Positions 49,395 through 58,598 are shown, counted from the first letter of the stretch. The stretch: 59,178 nucleotides of DNA from Streptomyces olivaceus (GCF_000721235.1 NZ_JOFH01000037.1:1-59178); one strand, 5' to 3'. Notes: generated by a model from the sequence alone, not told the origin. A program made the numbers and translations.

Positions 49395-49680
49395 TCCGAT
49401 CGCCCCTCCGGCCCGGGCGGAATGCCCGCCCGCCCCTACGCTTGACGAAAACGACCAGCAGGACCACAAGTACAGCTGAAGTGATCGTGATCACAGTCGA
49501 CTTGGTGGTCAGATACAGACTCCCCAAACCCCCCAGCACAGCGTTGATGACAACCACCAGACCGGCTGTCTCGCCGGATTCCCGACCCACGACCGGCCCG
49601 GCAGCATCGAAGCGCCTTTCCGGTGCCGAGTCTGACACCAGCCCCGGCTCACCGGAATCCCGCGAGTGACTCTCTGTCAT
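49384..49680 (-). CDS. Small two-TM membrane protein upstream of the sigma factor
   Basis: A 98-aa protein from ATG 49680. The N-terminal 35 residues are hydrophilic; two hydrophobic stretches follow, AGLVVVINAVLGGLGSLYL and TVITITSAVLVVLLVVFV, and a basic tail KRRGGRAFRPGRRGDR. Topology and position directly before the sigma gene would suit an anti-sigma or sensor role, but it lacks the zinc-binding HxxxCxxC motif of common ZAS anti-sigma factors. No SD-like sequence is strong upstream. Confidence 0.6.
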   Translation of the reverse strand: MTESHSRDSGEPGLVSDSAPERRFDAAGPVVGRESGETAGLVVVINAVLGGLGSLYLTTKSTVITITSAVLVVLLVVFVKRRGGRAFRPGRRGDRSGW

Positions 49681-50158
49681 GCCTATCTAGAGCACCCGAG
49701 ACCCATGAACGTGAAATGTAACCTCCGTCACACCAGATATCATTCGCGCACTCCGCCAACCGGAACAGCACTACGACGCACGCGAGTCGGGTACAGACCG
49801 CCCGGCAACGCCACATCCGCGCGATCACGCAGCGCCTCACTTCCGGTCCACCGGCAGTAGCCCATCAACCCCCGCGCACAGTCGAAGCATGAGAGCGGTC
49901 GAACCAGACGAGCACCATGCACAATCAGGCTGCCACCACCGGCGACCCCTCGCACCTGAGCAGCCAACGCTCCAACTGAGAAGCCCCCTGAAGACATCAC
50001 AACACCGCAGGTCAAGCGAACTAACAGAGACTCACGTCCGAACCAGACGTTCCTACCACTCAGTAACTTTCACGGAGTTCCACCCTCCGAAACTGAGCAA
50101 AGCCCCAGGTCCACGGATTAGGGCTACTCACCCCCAAAGCGCCGCAACAGCCGGGCAG
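49681..50158. other. Intergenic stretch without a recognisable gene
   Basis: About 480 bases between divergent genes. It should hold the promoter of the membrane-protein/sigma/DUF742 operon. The missing 5' part of the helicase at 50159 is not found here, even as a decayed copy. Confidence 0.4.
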
Positions 50159-51865
50159 ATGCCGCGCACCGCCGCCGAGCTGTATACCGCTGAGGCCTCC
50201 GCGGCGGCGCTGGCCGGTGCGGAGGAGCTGCCCGCATCGTCTATCGACGCTGAGCTGTACGAGCTGGAGGAGGGCCGTCATGTGCCTGCGGACCGGGTGT
50301 GGGCGGACTGGCTGTGCGGAGACCATCCCATCGCGCACCGGCGTGCGGTGATCCACCGGTTCGCCAACGGCATCGACGCCCAAAACCGGCGGGTGCACCG
50401 GGCGTTCCTCTCCTCAGTACGCGCCCTCGGGGTCGGGGTCGACATCACCGGACTGCGCGGGGTCGAGGCCGTGTGCATCGTCGGCTCGCGCAGCTCCCAG
50501 GTCGACGTCGTCCAGAACATTGGACGGGCCCTGCGCCCCAACCCCGACGGCCGGGCCAAGACCGCACGGATCATCATCCCCGTCTTCCTCCAGCCCGGGG
50601 AGGACCCGAAAGACATGATCGCCTCGGCCAGCTACCAGCCCCTGGTCGACATCCTCCAAGCCCTGCGCTCGCACTCGGAACGCATGGTCGACCAGCTCGC
50701 CTCCCGCGCCCTGACCCGCGGCACCGAACGGCGGCGCATCCACGTCCGCCCCTCCCCCGCCCCCGCGGCTGGCCCGGAGAACGGGGACATGCCCGCGGAG
50801 ACCAGCCAGACGCAGCAGGAGGTCGACCGGGTCACCTCCATCGTGGTCAACTTCGCCTCCCCCCGCGACGCCGCCGATATCGCCGCCCTCACCCGCTGCC
50901 GCGTCATCCGGCCCGAATCCCTCGTCTGGCTCGAGGGCTACCAGGCCCTGATCCGCTGGCGCACCGAGAACAAGATCACCGGCCTTCACGCAGTGCCGTA
51001 CGACACCGAAACCGCGGTCGGCGTGACGAAGGACTATCCCCTGGGCCGGTGGATCCACCAGCAGCGCAAGGCGCTGCGAGCCGGTGAACTCGACCCCCAC
51101 CGCAAGACGCTGCTCGACGAGGCCGGAATGGTGTGGGAACCAGGCGACGAAGCATGGGAGAACAAACTCGCCGCGCTCCGCTCCTACCACCGCGCCACCG
51201 GACACCTCGCACCCCGCCAAGACGCAGTCTGGGGCGAGGGCCAGGCGATGCTGCCCATCGGGCAGCACCTGGCCAACCTCCGACGGAAGGGACAGAAGAA
51301 CGGCCTGGGCAAGGACCCGGAACGGGCCACCGTGCGCGCGGAGCAGCTGGCGGCGATCGACCCGGACTGGGACTGCCCCTGGCCGCTGGACTGGCAACGC
51401 CACTACAAGGTGCTCGCGGACCTGGTCGACGCCGACGGCAGCCTGCCCGACATCCAGCCCGGCGTGCTTTTCGACGGCGACGACATCGGACGATGGCTGA
51501 CGCGGCAACGCGAACCTCACACCTGGGCGCAGCTCTCCGCCGAGCAGCAAGGACGGCTGACCAGGCTGGGCGTACAGCCCACTGAGGCCCCGGCTCCCGC
51601 CCCAGCGGCCACGCGTGTGACGAAGGGGTTGGGTAAGGCGCAGCAAGCGTTCCAGCGCGGCCTCGCGGCCCTCGCGCTATGGGTCGAGCGGGAAGGCCAA
51701 CGGCCTGTACCGAGGGGGCACGCCGAGAAGATCTCGGTCGACGGCGAGACGGAGCCCGTGGCCGTCAAGCTCGGCGTGTGGATCTCGAACACCCGCGCGA
51801 GGCGCGACAAGCTCACCCCGGAGCAGCTGGACGCGCTGCGCAGGCTGGGGGTGCAGTGGGCGTGA
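50159..51865 (+). pseudogene. Helicase-associated-domain helicase lacking its N-terminal ATPase lobe
   Basis: From ATG 50159 the product (568 aa) begins within the second RecA lobe of a DEAD/DEAH helicase: VWADWLCGDHPIAHRRAVIHRF, RRAFLSSVRALGVGVDITGLRGVEAV-like, and motif VI VDVVQNIGRALRP, then IIIPVFLQPGEDP. Three helicase-associated repeats follow (WENKLAALRSYHRATGHLAP; WQRHYKVLADLVDADGSLPD; FQRGLAALALWVEREGQRPVP...VKLGVWISNTRARRDKLTPEQLDALRRLGVQW). Walker A and the DEAD/DEAH box are absent. The remaining frame is open and well conserved, so it may be a recent truncation or a retained HA-repeat DNA-binding protein. Confidence 0.75.
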
Positions 51866-51914
51866 CACCGGTTGCCGTCGGTCGTTGAGCTGGGCGGTCA
51901 AGCGAAGAGTGCAG

Positions 51915-51946
51915 AGAGGCCCTGGGTGTGATCGCCCAGGGCCTCT
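51915..51946 (+). terminator. Strong intrinsic terminator
   Basis: A perfect 12-bp stem (51915-51926 with 51935-51946) around an 8-base loop, 50 bases after the helicase stop codon. It separates this gene from the small ORF at 52024. Confidence 0.75.
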
Positions 51947-52023
51947 TGGTGTCGATCGGGGGAGTCGCGAGTTCGCTGTTCAGATCTGTCCATTAGCCCC
52001 ACAGGCGTTGGGAGGGTTTCACC

Positions 52024-52152
52024 ATGAACATCGTTGAGAACGTCGCGTCTGGGCTCCTCGTCGCACTGGCTGTCTGGGGTGCCCGGCGGGTCCGGCTCGA
52101 ATGGCGCCGTCGTCGCACCGCTCGCACTCGACGTAACCCCGCAGCCCGCTGA
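52024..52152 (+). CDS. 42-aa small membrane-associated protein
   Basis: ATG 52024 with GGGAGGG eight bases upstream opens a 42-codon frame: MNIVENVASGLLVALAVWGARR followed by a strongly basic tail rich in Arg. One short hydrophobic segment and a positive tail suggest membrane association. It ends 36 bases before the next gene, which has its own ribosome binding site, so they are probably co-transcribed. Unknown function. Confidence 0.55.
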   Translation: MNIVENVASGLLVALAVWGARRVRLEWRRRRTARTRRNPAAR

Positions 52153-52188
52153 CACAGCGAATCCGCACGAGAGAAGGGCAAGGGCGAT

Positions 52189-53037
52189 ATGGGACGCCTC
52201 GGAGTTATCGAACGGCCGGATCTGCCATCCGGTGCTCGCCGAGATCTCAACCAGGAACTTCACCTGTTGCATCGCCGGGCCGGGCTGCCCAGTGTCCGGG
52301 AGTTGGCCGAGGCGATCGGCAAGAGTCCCAGTGGGGTCCACAATGCGTTCCGGCTGGCGAAGGTGCCCGAACAGCGTCTGACGATGGCGATCGTCGACTG
52401 GCTGACGTTGCAGGTCCGCGACTGGGGGGCGGGCATCAGCCAGGCGACTGGTATCGAGAAGGCCCTCCGTCGGTTCGAACGGCTGTGGTATCAGGCCAAG
52501 CGCGAGGAGGAGGCGCTTGCCGTCCAGAGGGAGCCGCCTCGCATGTCCGACGCCACTCGGAGGCTGCTGTTCGCGCTCAGCCCGGAGTGCTCTATGTCCC
52601 ACCCGACCCGGCAGCTCCCTCAGCCCCACGACATCGTCGTCCTGGAGGACCCCGCCGCGGGGAGGACCCCGGCGTTCCTCCGTAAGACCGGCCTGAGGCC
52701 GGAGGCCCCCAACCCCTGGCATCTGATCCACCTGTGCCGCAGCTGCCGGCGCCGCCGCGAAGCCGGTGAACTCACCGAAGCAGAACTCCGTGCGGCCCGC
52801 TTCGCTCTGGACCGGCGCCCGGGCGCGGCCCGGCACTACGCCGCCTACCACGACCAAGTGCTCCTCGGCGCCGAGGAGGCCATCGACATGAACGTCTTGG
52901 GGCGGGTCCAAGTGATCATCATGGCCGATCCGGAGGTGGCAGCACCCCCGTACACCCTCAATCATGGAGAGCTTGTGGTCGACCGCTTCCGCGGTTCCTT
53001 GGACTGGGGAGACCACCCGTGTGAAGACGAGCACTAG
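52189..53037 (+). CDS. HTH protein with HNH-like zinc-binding C-terminal half
   Basis: A 282-aa protein. Residues 20-65 form an XRE-like HTH (ARRDLNQELHLLHRRAGLPSVRELAEAIGKSPSGVHNAFRLAKVP). The centre is helical (IEKALRRFERLWYQAKREEEAL). Residues 180-215 (NPWHLIHLCRSCRRRREAGELTEAELRAARFAL) resemble the second half of an HNH/zinc-finger module, with CRSC but without a convincing catalytic His pair. The acidic C-terminus ends DWGDHPCEDEH. The start is ATG 52189. The design suggests a DNA-binding protein with a possible vestigial nuclease. Family unknown. Confidence 0.6.
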   Translation: MGRLGVIERPDLPSGARRDLNQELHLLHRRAGLPSVRELAEAIGKSPSGVHNAFRLAKVPEQRLTMAIVDWLTLQVRDWGAGISQATGIEKALRRFERLWYQAKREEEALAVQREPPRMSDATRRLLFALSPECSMSHPTRQLPQPHDIVVLEDPAAGRTPAFLRKTGLRPEAPNPWHLIHLCRSCRRRREAGELTEAELRAARFALDRRPGAARHYAAYHDQVLLGAEEAIDMNVLGRVQVIIMADPEVAAPPYTLNHGELVVDRFRGSLDWGDHPCEDEH

Positions 53038-53177
53038 CACCAGCGGTCTCCCGGACGCTCGTCCCGGAAGCCGCCGGTCTGCGCCAGCACCGCACGGGTG
53101 TCAGAAGGATGTGCTGAGCGCGGCAAAGAGCGTCTCGAACCGGTTCAGGGGCACATACCCGACCTGCCCGTCCAGCA

Positions 53178-53498
53178 CTATCGGAGCCGTGCCAGGACTC
53201 GCTGCAGGTCGTTTCGGTCGAACGCGTGGCCGGAGGCGAGCAGCGTCCGGGTGTAGGAGTCCAGAGCAGAGATGAGCTCTTCCGAGAACCCCACTGCTGC
53301 GGGTAGATCCCAGGCATGGGTGAGCAGCTTGTCGAGACTGCTGGGGTCCACCGGCGGCCGGTGGGTGTAGATCTCCCAGGACGGGACGTCTTTGAGCCCG
53401 CCTCGCTCGGAGCGTGGGACCTTATGGTTTCCCGCTCGTTCCAGAGCTCGCAGCACCGCCAGTTCCGATGCGGTTGTCATGTCCAGTGCTGTCGCCAT
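53178..53498 (-). CDS. Small protein of unknown function
   Basis: A 106-aa protein starting MATALDMTTASELAVLRALERAGNHKVPRSERGGLKDVPSWEIYTHRPPVD and ending in helices (LDKLLTHAWDLPAAVGFSEELISALDSYTRTLLASGHAFDRNDLQRVLARL). The first third has the look of a wHTH. ATG 53498 is chosen; ATG 53516 is possible. It is leftward, between the HTH/HNH-like gene and a helicase remnant. No family recognised. Confidence 0.6.
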   Translation of the reverse strand: MATALDMTTASELAVLRALERAGNHKVPRSERGGLKDVPSWEIYTHRPPVDPSSLDKLLTHAWDLPAAVGFSEELISALDSYTRTLLASGHAFDRNDLQRVLARLR

Positions 53499-53680
53499 CG
53501 CAGTCGGTCCATTCACTCAGATGCAGTGTCAGCAGCGCCCCTCAGGCGCTGCTGTCCTGGTTGCTACCGGCACGACGCTAGGCAATGGGTTGGCAAGGAC
53601 GGGCGGGTTGCACCGAACTCTGACTCGATCGAGTGGACGGGCCTTCGCCCTGCGCCGTACTCGCCCCCGCCCCGGCAGCC

Positions 53681-53925
53681 GCCCGTACGGCAAAGGGGCC
53701 AAGCAAAGCCCAAGCGGCGTTCCCGCGGGGCCTGGCAGCCCTCACACAATGGAAGGAGCGGGAAGCGACCGGCCGGTGCCAAGAGGCGCGGTCGTCGAGA
53801 TAACGGCGGCCCACGACAAAGCCGAGTCGGCGCCGGTGAAACTCGGCGTGTGGATCTCGAACACCAAATCGAGAAGGGCCAATTGGACACCGACCAACAG
53901 TGGGCGGCCGGTGCTCACTGCCCGT
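53681..53925 (+). pseudogene. Helicase-associated-domain 3' remnant
   Basis: The plus strand encodes ARTAKGPSKAQAAFPRGLAALTQWKEREATGR, then in a second frame DRPVPRGAVVEITAAHDKAESAPVKLGVWISNTKSRR, then in a third KGQLDTDQQWAAGAH. It parallels the last HA repeat of the helicase at 51600-51865 block by block, with at least two frameshifts. Its end meets the 3' end of the ABC ATPase gene (stop at 53915) in convergent orientation. Confidence 0.75.
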
Positions 53926-55756
53926 CTCGGGGTGGGAAGAACCCTTGGCGCTCCGAGCCGTCCACGCTGAATGCGTGGACGGTGGCACGCCCCCTGATGC
54001 TCTCTGGCGGTGTGGGGTTCTCGATCACGATGACCTGGCCCGGGGGATTCTCCAGGAGGTCGCGGTAGAAGTTCTCGGCGACGTCGGCGGTCATCAGCTC
54101 GGGACGGTCTTCATGCGGGTCTTCAGGCCGGCGGTAGGTGAGAACCGGCGTGTCGAGCACGACGAAGCCTGGGTGGATCAGGTCGCGGCCTGTGTTCAGA
54201 CGCGCGAGTGATACTGCGAAGGCGGCATGGAGGATGGACCGCATGCCCCTGCCGCGGCTCTTTCGCGGCTGCCTGTCAACGGAGAGCTCTGCAGTCGTCG
54301 GGTCGTAGAGGACGTGGTTGTTTCCCGGAACGTGCCAGGCTTCCAAGGTCTCATGGATCACGCGCTCGAAGTCGGCGACGTCGGCGGCGGGAATGCCGTC
54401 AGGACGGGCAGCCGGCAGAACAGGAGCCACGGTGGACAGCGATGCCTTGAGGTCTTCGAGCTGCTCGATCTGAGCATGCAGGGCAAGCTCGCTTTCGACC
54501 CGTGAACGGGCGTTCAGCAGCTCGGTGGCGTCCGTGTCGACCGGCTGCATCCGTTGATCCAGTGCGCGGAGCTCCACAGCGTTGCGCGTGAGCTGTTCGT
54601 CGCGGGCGGCGCGGGCCGACTCTAGGTCTGCTGCCTGCTCTTCCAGGTCTTCGATCACGAGGAGCAGATCGCTGAGCAGGTCCGTTGTCTTGCGCGTCTC
54701 CGCAGATACAGACGCTGCCAGCTGGGTGCTCTCGGCGACGTGGTGCTCCGGGTGCTGGTGCTGAGGCTCGGCGCCGCAGAAGACGCAGGTCCCGGTCTGG
54801 AAATAGCCCAGGAGGGTTCCGGCTTCACCGACCATCTGGAGCCGGACCAGGTCCGACTCGTACTGCTCCTTCAGCAGAGCGAATCGCGCCAGCAGCTGCT
54901 GGACCTCGGCGGCCCGCTGCTGGGCCGCGAGGTCGATCTCTTCCAGGCCCCGGCGGTCGCGCAGAAGGCTGGTGCGAACCTCAGCAAGCTCGACGGCGGC
55001 GGCGGTCACCTCGCCGAGGGCCGCTTGCAGGCGGCCAAGCCGCTCCCGCAGTTGCGACTGGTTCACCTCCATCGTGAGCTTCCCGCGGTTCTCGTCGATC
55101 AGGTGGTCGATGACCGCGATTTTGCCCTTGCCGAACTGCTTCTCCAGATTGCTGGGCGCGGCAGGGCGCTCCGGCTCCTCCTGTCCGCTGAGGAGGAGTT
55201 TGAAGACCGACTTCTCCCTGGTCTCGTTCTGGGGCATACGGGTGCCGAGCACGGGGGGCCTCTGGTCGGCCATGCGCGTGTCGTTAACGACGGCCAGGCG
55301 GGCCAAATCCCGGAAGTTGAGCGGCAACGTCTTGCCGCTCGAGTTCTGGAGAACCCTTCGGCCGTCGATCCCCAGCACGGTCAACAGGTAGCGGGAGATG
55401 TTCTTCTTCGACTTGGCGTTGTGCTGGTACCCCAGGGTCTCGTCGGCCGGCTCGGATGGCACGTCCCGGAGGTCGCGGTTGAACACCTCGATGGTGTCGC
55501 CGCCCACGGCGCGGGACAGGGTCAGGCTGTGGCCGTCGCTCACGCGCAGGCCTAGGAGGATGCGGGTGTAGCCATCGTCCTCCGGAATTGACTTGAGTTC
55601 GCTGGCGCCCAACATGTAGTCCACGGCCTCTTCGACGTAGGACTTACCTGTGTCGGAGGCTCCGTAGATAACCGTTAGTCCGGGGCTGAAGTCCACCGCC
55701 GCCGGGGGCTTGTCCATGCCGAGGAAGGTCAGGTGTACGAGCGTCAGCCTGTTCAC
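53915..55756 (-). CDS. ABC/SMC-like ATPase of an ABC-3C system
   Basis: A 613-aa ATPase from GTG 55756, overlapping the MC2 stop (GTGA). Walker A is YGASDTGKSY (31-40). Coiled-coil arms (about 230-300 and 370-450) surround a compact Cys/His hook, CVFCGAEPQHQHPEHH. The C-terminal head has KSRGRGMRSILHAAFAVSLARL (signature region) and HPGFVVLDTPVLTY (Walker B). This is the ABC component of ABC three-component systems. Its gene ends against a helicase-domain remnant. Confidence 0.88.
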   Translation of the reverse strand: MNRLTLVHLTFLGMDKPPAAVDFSPGLTVIYGASDTGKSYVEEAVDYMLGASELKSIPEDDGYTRILLGLRVSDGHSLTLSRAVGGDTIEVFNRDLRDVPSEPADETLGYQHNAKSKKNISRYLLTVLGIDGRRVLQNSSGKTLPLNFRDLARLAVVNDTRMADQRPPVLGTRMPQNETREKSVFKLLLSGQEEPERPAAPSNLEKQFGKGKIAVIDHLIDENRGKLTMEVNQSQLRERLGRLQAALGEVTAAAVELAEVRTSLLRDRRGLEEIDLAAQQRAAEVQQLLARFALLKEQYESDLVRLQMVGEAGTLLGYFQTGTCVFCGAEPQHQHPEHHVAESTQLAASVSAETRKTTDLLSDLLLVIEDLEEQAADLESARAARDEQLTRNAVELRALDQRMQPVDTDATELLNARSRVESELALHAQIEQLEDLKASLSTVAPVLPAARPDGIPAADVADFERVIHETLEAWHVPGNNHVLYDPTTAELSVDRQPRKSRGRGMRSILHAAFAVSLARLNTGRDLIHPGFVVLDTPVLTYRRPEDPHEDRPELMTADVAENFYRDLLENPPGQVIVIENPTPPESIRGRATVHAFSVDGSERQGFFPPRDGQ

Positions 55757-56235
55757 AGGACGTCCTCTCCTCCCAGGTCGGCGGTGCTCACGTGGATGCG
55801 GCCAGACCAGCGCTGGGTGATCTGCTTCATGCCCTCGCGGACGTCCGTTCCTTCATGCATGTAGGTGCTGGTGAGCCAGTCGGCCCGTTCGATGAGCTGG
55901 CCGACGTAGGGGGACTCCAGGGCGCTGAGAAAGCTCGCGGCCTCATCTGTGGCCCCGTACATGAAGCCGTCTTCGATGGCGGTCATGTCGGCGAGGCCGG
56001 CGCGCAGCAGGACCATGAGTCCCTGCTCGATGAGATGGCGGCGCAGGCCGAGCTCGCCGGGGCCGGCTGGGAGGTCGGGGTGGAGGCTGGCCGGGCCGTG
56101 GTCAAGGTCGCCGCTGTGGAGCATTGCGTGGTCCAGGTAGACGAGCTGGGCGACGTCCAGGCGGTGGGGGAAGGTCTCTGACAGGAGGACCAGAGCGCGC
56201 ATCCCGGCCTCCACGGGGCTGTTGAGGGGGGTCAC
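55753..56235 (-). CDS. ABC-3C middle component 2 (MC2-like)
   Basis: A 160-aa protein from GTG 56235, overlapping the effector stop (GTGA) with AAGGAGG upstream. The sequence SPVEAGMRALVLLSETFPHRLDVAQLVYLDHAMLHSGDLDHGPASLHPDLPAGPGELGLRRHLIEQGLMVLLRAGLADM and the later YGATDEAASFLSALESPYVGQLIERADWL follow the MC2 pattern: R-A-L-x-L-L, L-D-x-x-x-L-H-S-G-D, P-S-L-H-P, R-x-x-L-I-x-x-G and Y-x-A-T/x-x-A-x-x-F. It should bridge the effector and the ABC ATPase. Confidence 0.82.
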   Translation of the reverse strand: MTPLNSPVEAGMRALVLLSETFPHRLDVAQLVYLDHAMLHSGDLDHGPASLHPDLPAGPGELGLRRHLIEQGLMVLLRAGLADMTAIEDGFMYGATDEAASFLSALESPYVGQLIERADWLTSTYMHEGTDVREGMKQITQRWSGRIHVSTADLGGEDVL

Positions 56236-57380
56236 GGAGTCTCCTCTTTGCACCAGGTCAGCCGGTCGTCGTTGGCCAGACGATGACACATGCCCTTGAG
56301 GTCGATGACCTTCACCACGGGGGCGAGGATGTTCGCCGGGTTCGGTGTGTGGGCGACGGCCGCGTCCAGCACGGCTTCCAGCCGTGCGTAGCCACTGGCA
56401 TGGTCGCGGTCTTCGATTTCGATCACGGCGTCGTACAGGTCAGTCTCGATCGCGGTGTAGGTCGCTTCCGGGACGCTCTCCTGCGCGAAACGCCACAGCG
56501 ACTCGGCGTGGAAGAAGGCGGCACGCTGGCGGAAAAGGTGGCCGCTGACCTTCGCGTGGTCGCGGGCCTGTTGAAGCGTCTCCAAGACGATGCCGTGCTT
56601 CGCGTTGTAGGCGTCCAGTAGCTTGCGGACGTAGACGGCTTCGTGGGGTGCCTGGTCAGGTGGGGCCGGGTCGGCGGCGGGGCGCTGCTTGAGCGGTTGC
56701 GGGAAGCGCCTTACGTGGTGGGGGGTCGCAGCGTGCAGTTCGAGAATCTCTTCGAGGTTCCTGGCTTCGAACATCGAGAAGTCCGTCGCCTGCGCCAGCG
56801 CGCCTACAGCTGTGCGTATCTCCGGGCTGAGCTTGGGCTTGGTCCCGAGCTTGGAGTCCTTGTCGTTCCACGCCGCGAAGAACTCATCCTTCAGCTGGGG
56901 CGGGTTGAGCAAGAGTCGTTCGAGTCCCGTGCCGATCTTTGGTGCGACAAAGATGTAGCGCGTGGGCAACTCGTACGTGCCGAGGATCTTCGCGACGAAG
57001 ATCTTGACCATCTCCGGGAAGGCGTCTGATTGCCCGAGCGGCTTGAGGTAGTGCTTGCACTGGTAGCAGTGCCACTCGCCCGCGGTGCCTTGCTCGGAGA
57101 GACAGGCTGCGACGTCCGCTCCGCGGTCGCCGGCCCCGCCCATCCGCTGCACCCGGACATAGGGACGACCAGACCATGCACCGAACTGGTGGACCCACTC
57201 GACGGTGAAGTCCTCCCAGTCGTCAGCGTCGTAGATGTACTGCAGGTACACCTGAGGCGTGGGCAAGGGAGCGCTCTGGGTCGGCGGGGCGAGCACGACG
57301 ACCTCTGGCGATTTGGGCTCGGGAAAGCCCTCGAATACCGGCCGGGCTCCGTCCCTACCCGGCTCAAGCGCCCCCGCCAC
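56232..57380 (-). CDS. ABC-3C effector with N-terminal restriction-endonuclease-like domain
   Basis: A 382-aa protein from GTG 57380. The N-terminal REase-like domain has DWEDFTVEWVHQFG, then GGAGDRGADVAACL (motif Asp89) and WHCYQCKHY (Q107-x-K109), a PD-(D/E)XK variant with QxK in motif III, as in Mrr-like nucleases. The C-terminal 150 residues (VYVRKLLDAYNAKHGIVLETLQQARDHAKVSGHLFRQRAAFFHAESLWRFAQESVPEATYTAIETDLYDAVIEIE) correspond to the conserved C-terminal domain of ABC-3C effectors. It is first in the operon and is the presumed DNA-cleaving toxin. Confidence 0.85.
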   Translation of the reverse strand: MAGALEPGRDGARPVFEGFPEPKSPEVVVLAPPTQSAPLPTPQVYLQYIYDADDWEDFTVEWVHQFGAWSGRPYVRVQRMGGAGDRGADVAACLSEQGTAGEWHCYQCKHYLKPLGQSDAFPEMVKIFVAKILGTYELPTRYIFVAPKIGTGLERLLLNPPQLKDEFFAAWNDKDSKLGTKPKLSPEIRTAVGALAQATDFSMFEARNLEEILELHAATPHHVRRFPQPLKQRPAADPAPPDQAPHEAVYVRKLLDAYNAKHGIVLETLQQARDHAKVSGHLFRQRAAFFHAESLWRFAQESVPEATYTAIETDLYDAVIEIEDRDHASGYARLEAVLDAAVAHTPNPANILAPVVKVIDLKGMCHRLANDDRLTWCKEETP

Positions 57381-58319
57381 ACTCCACCCCCATCCCTACT
57401 GCCACGCAAGATCACGCACCGTAGTGATATCACTCCAGATGGCCTGCCAGGAAGCCCACAGCAGATCTCGTGAAGATGTCAGCGCGGCGCCCGCCCGTCG
57501 CCTGGCAGGCCGGGCTGTTCAGCGGTAGAGGCTTCAGCAGCCGTAGCGGGTTAGCCGCTTGCGCATCTTGGCGGCACCAAACCCACCCGGCCGACACCGG
57601 GGGCAGGCCACGGCCGCGGGACAGCGGACGGAAGGACGCGGGCGGCGGCCACCGGCCTCCCCGCGCCCCGGGATTCCGGCGCACCCGCGCAGACCGGCTG
57701 CCTGCCGGAGCGCGGCGAAAGGATGGGAGGGGGCGGGAGCCGAGGGCGAACGCGCCGAAGGCCGGCACCGCAGGGGTGCCGACCGGGCGCTGGGCGGGCG
57801 CGGGCCAACGCGCTCGCCGGAATTCCTGCGGTTCGGGCTTGCGACCAGTCGCCGTCAGGAGGACACCGCCTCATCGAGCCGATGTCGTCGCTGCGCACTC
57901 TGCACTGACGGGGGGACGGGCCGCAACCGGGCGGGGACGAATACTGGGCCCCGCCGGCCATCCCCGGGCCTGCGGGCGGGGGCAACAACCTGTGGCCAGC
58001 TGCCCGACGAGGGCGCGCCCACCGCCAGGGCGCGGACCCTCCGCGGTCGGCGGGCTCGCCCGGTGCCCGGTGTCGGCGGGAAACTCGCCAGCCGGCAGGG
58101 GAACATCTGTTGGGCCGTCAACCGACATACCGGATGTAAGGGTTGGGCGGGTCGGGCGCGGGGCGGGCCGTTCTGGAAGGGTGTGCATCGCGCAGCCCGC
58201 CGCGTGGCAGGGCCAACTGCCGCAGGGCTGCGCCTGCTTGCGACCACGTCCACCCACCCGTGTGTCCCCGGCCATCCGTGCCGGGGACCCGGGCCCGCCC
58301 GAGGGAGACCCGACCCCCC
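57381..58319. other. Long intergenic region without a recognisable gene
   Basis: About 940 bases upstream of the ABC-3C operon, becoming markedly GC-richer after 57560. Several frames are open because of base composition, but none has a ribosome binding site, coherent codon use or family resemblance. The change in composition suggests a boundary between the defence region and different DNA at about 57.5 kb. Confidence 0.45.
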
Positions 58320-58592
58320 GTGAACCAGCTGCCGCACCCCCGCACGCCCGCCGACGCCCCCGCCACCGCGGCGTCCGGGCGCTGGAGCCCCACGCATGCC
58401 CTGATCCTGCTCATCGCGTTCCTCGCGACCGGCACCCTGCTCTTCCGCGAGGGCACGGCGATCGGCGAGATCCTCGCCCTGCTCGGCGGATGCGGGGCCA
58501 TCGGCGCCGCGACCCTCGCGCTCGCCGGCGGCGGCCGGCGCCTGGTCGCCGTCCTCTTCGAGGCCGCCGTGCGCTCCGGCGCTGGGATGTAG
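58320..58592 (+). CDS. Small two-TM membrane protein
   Basis: A 90-aa protein from GTG 58320, with a GGGAG about 14 bases upstream. Two hydrophobic segments, HALILLIAFLATGTLLF and IGEILALLGGCGAIGAATLALAG, follow a polar Pro/Ala N-terminus. Third positions are almost wholly G or C. Seven bases before the next gene, so co-transcribed with an XRE regulator. Function unknown. Confidence 0.65.
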   Translation: MNQLPHPRTPADAPATAASGRWSPTHALILLIAFLATGTLLFREGTAIGEILALLGGCGAIGAATLALAGGGRRLVAVLFEAAVRSGAGM

Positions 58593-58598
58593 GCCGGC

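Noticed and set aside
57480..57600. Possible tRNA or attachment site upstream of the ABC-3C operon
   Set aside because: I could not fold a cloverleaf with acceptable arms and saw no direct repeat of the segment in the window.
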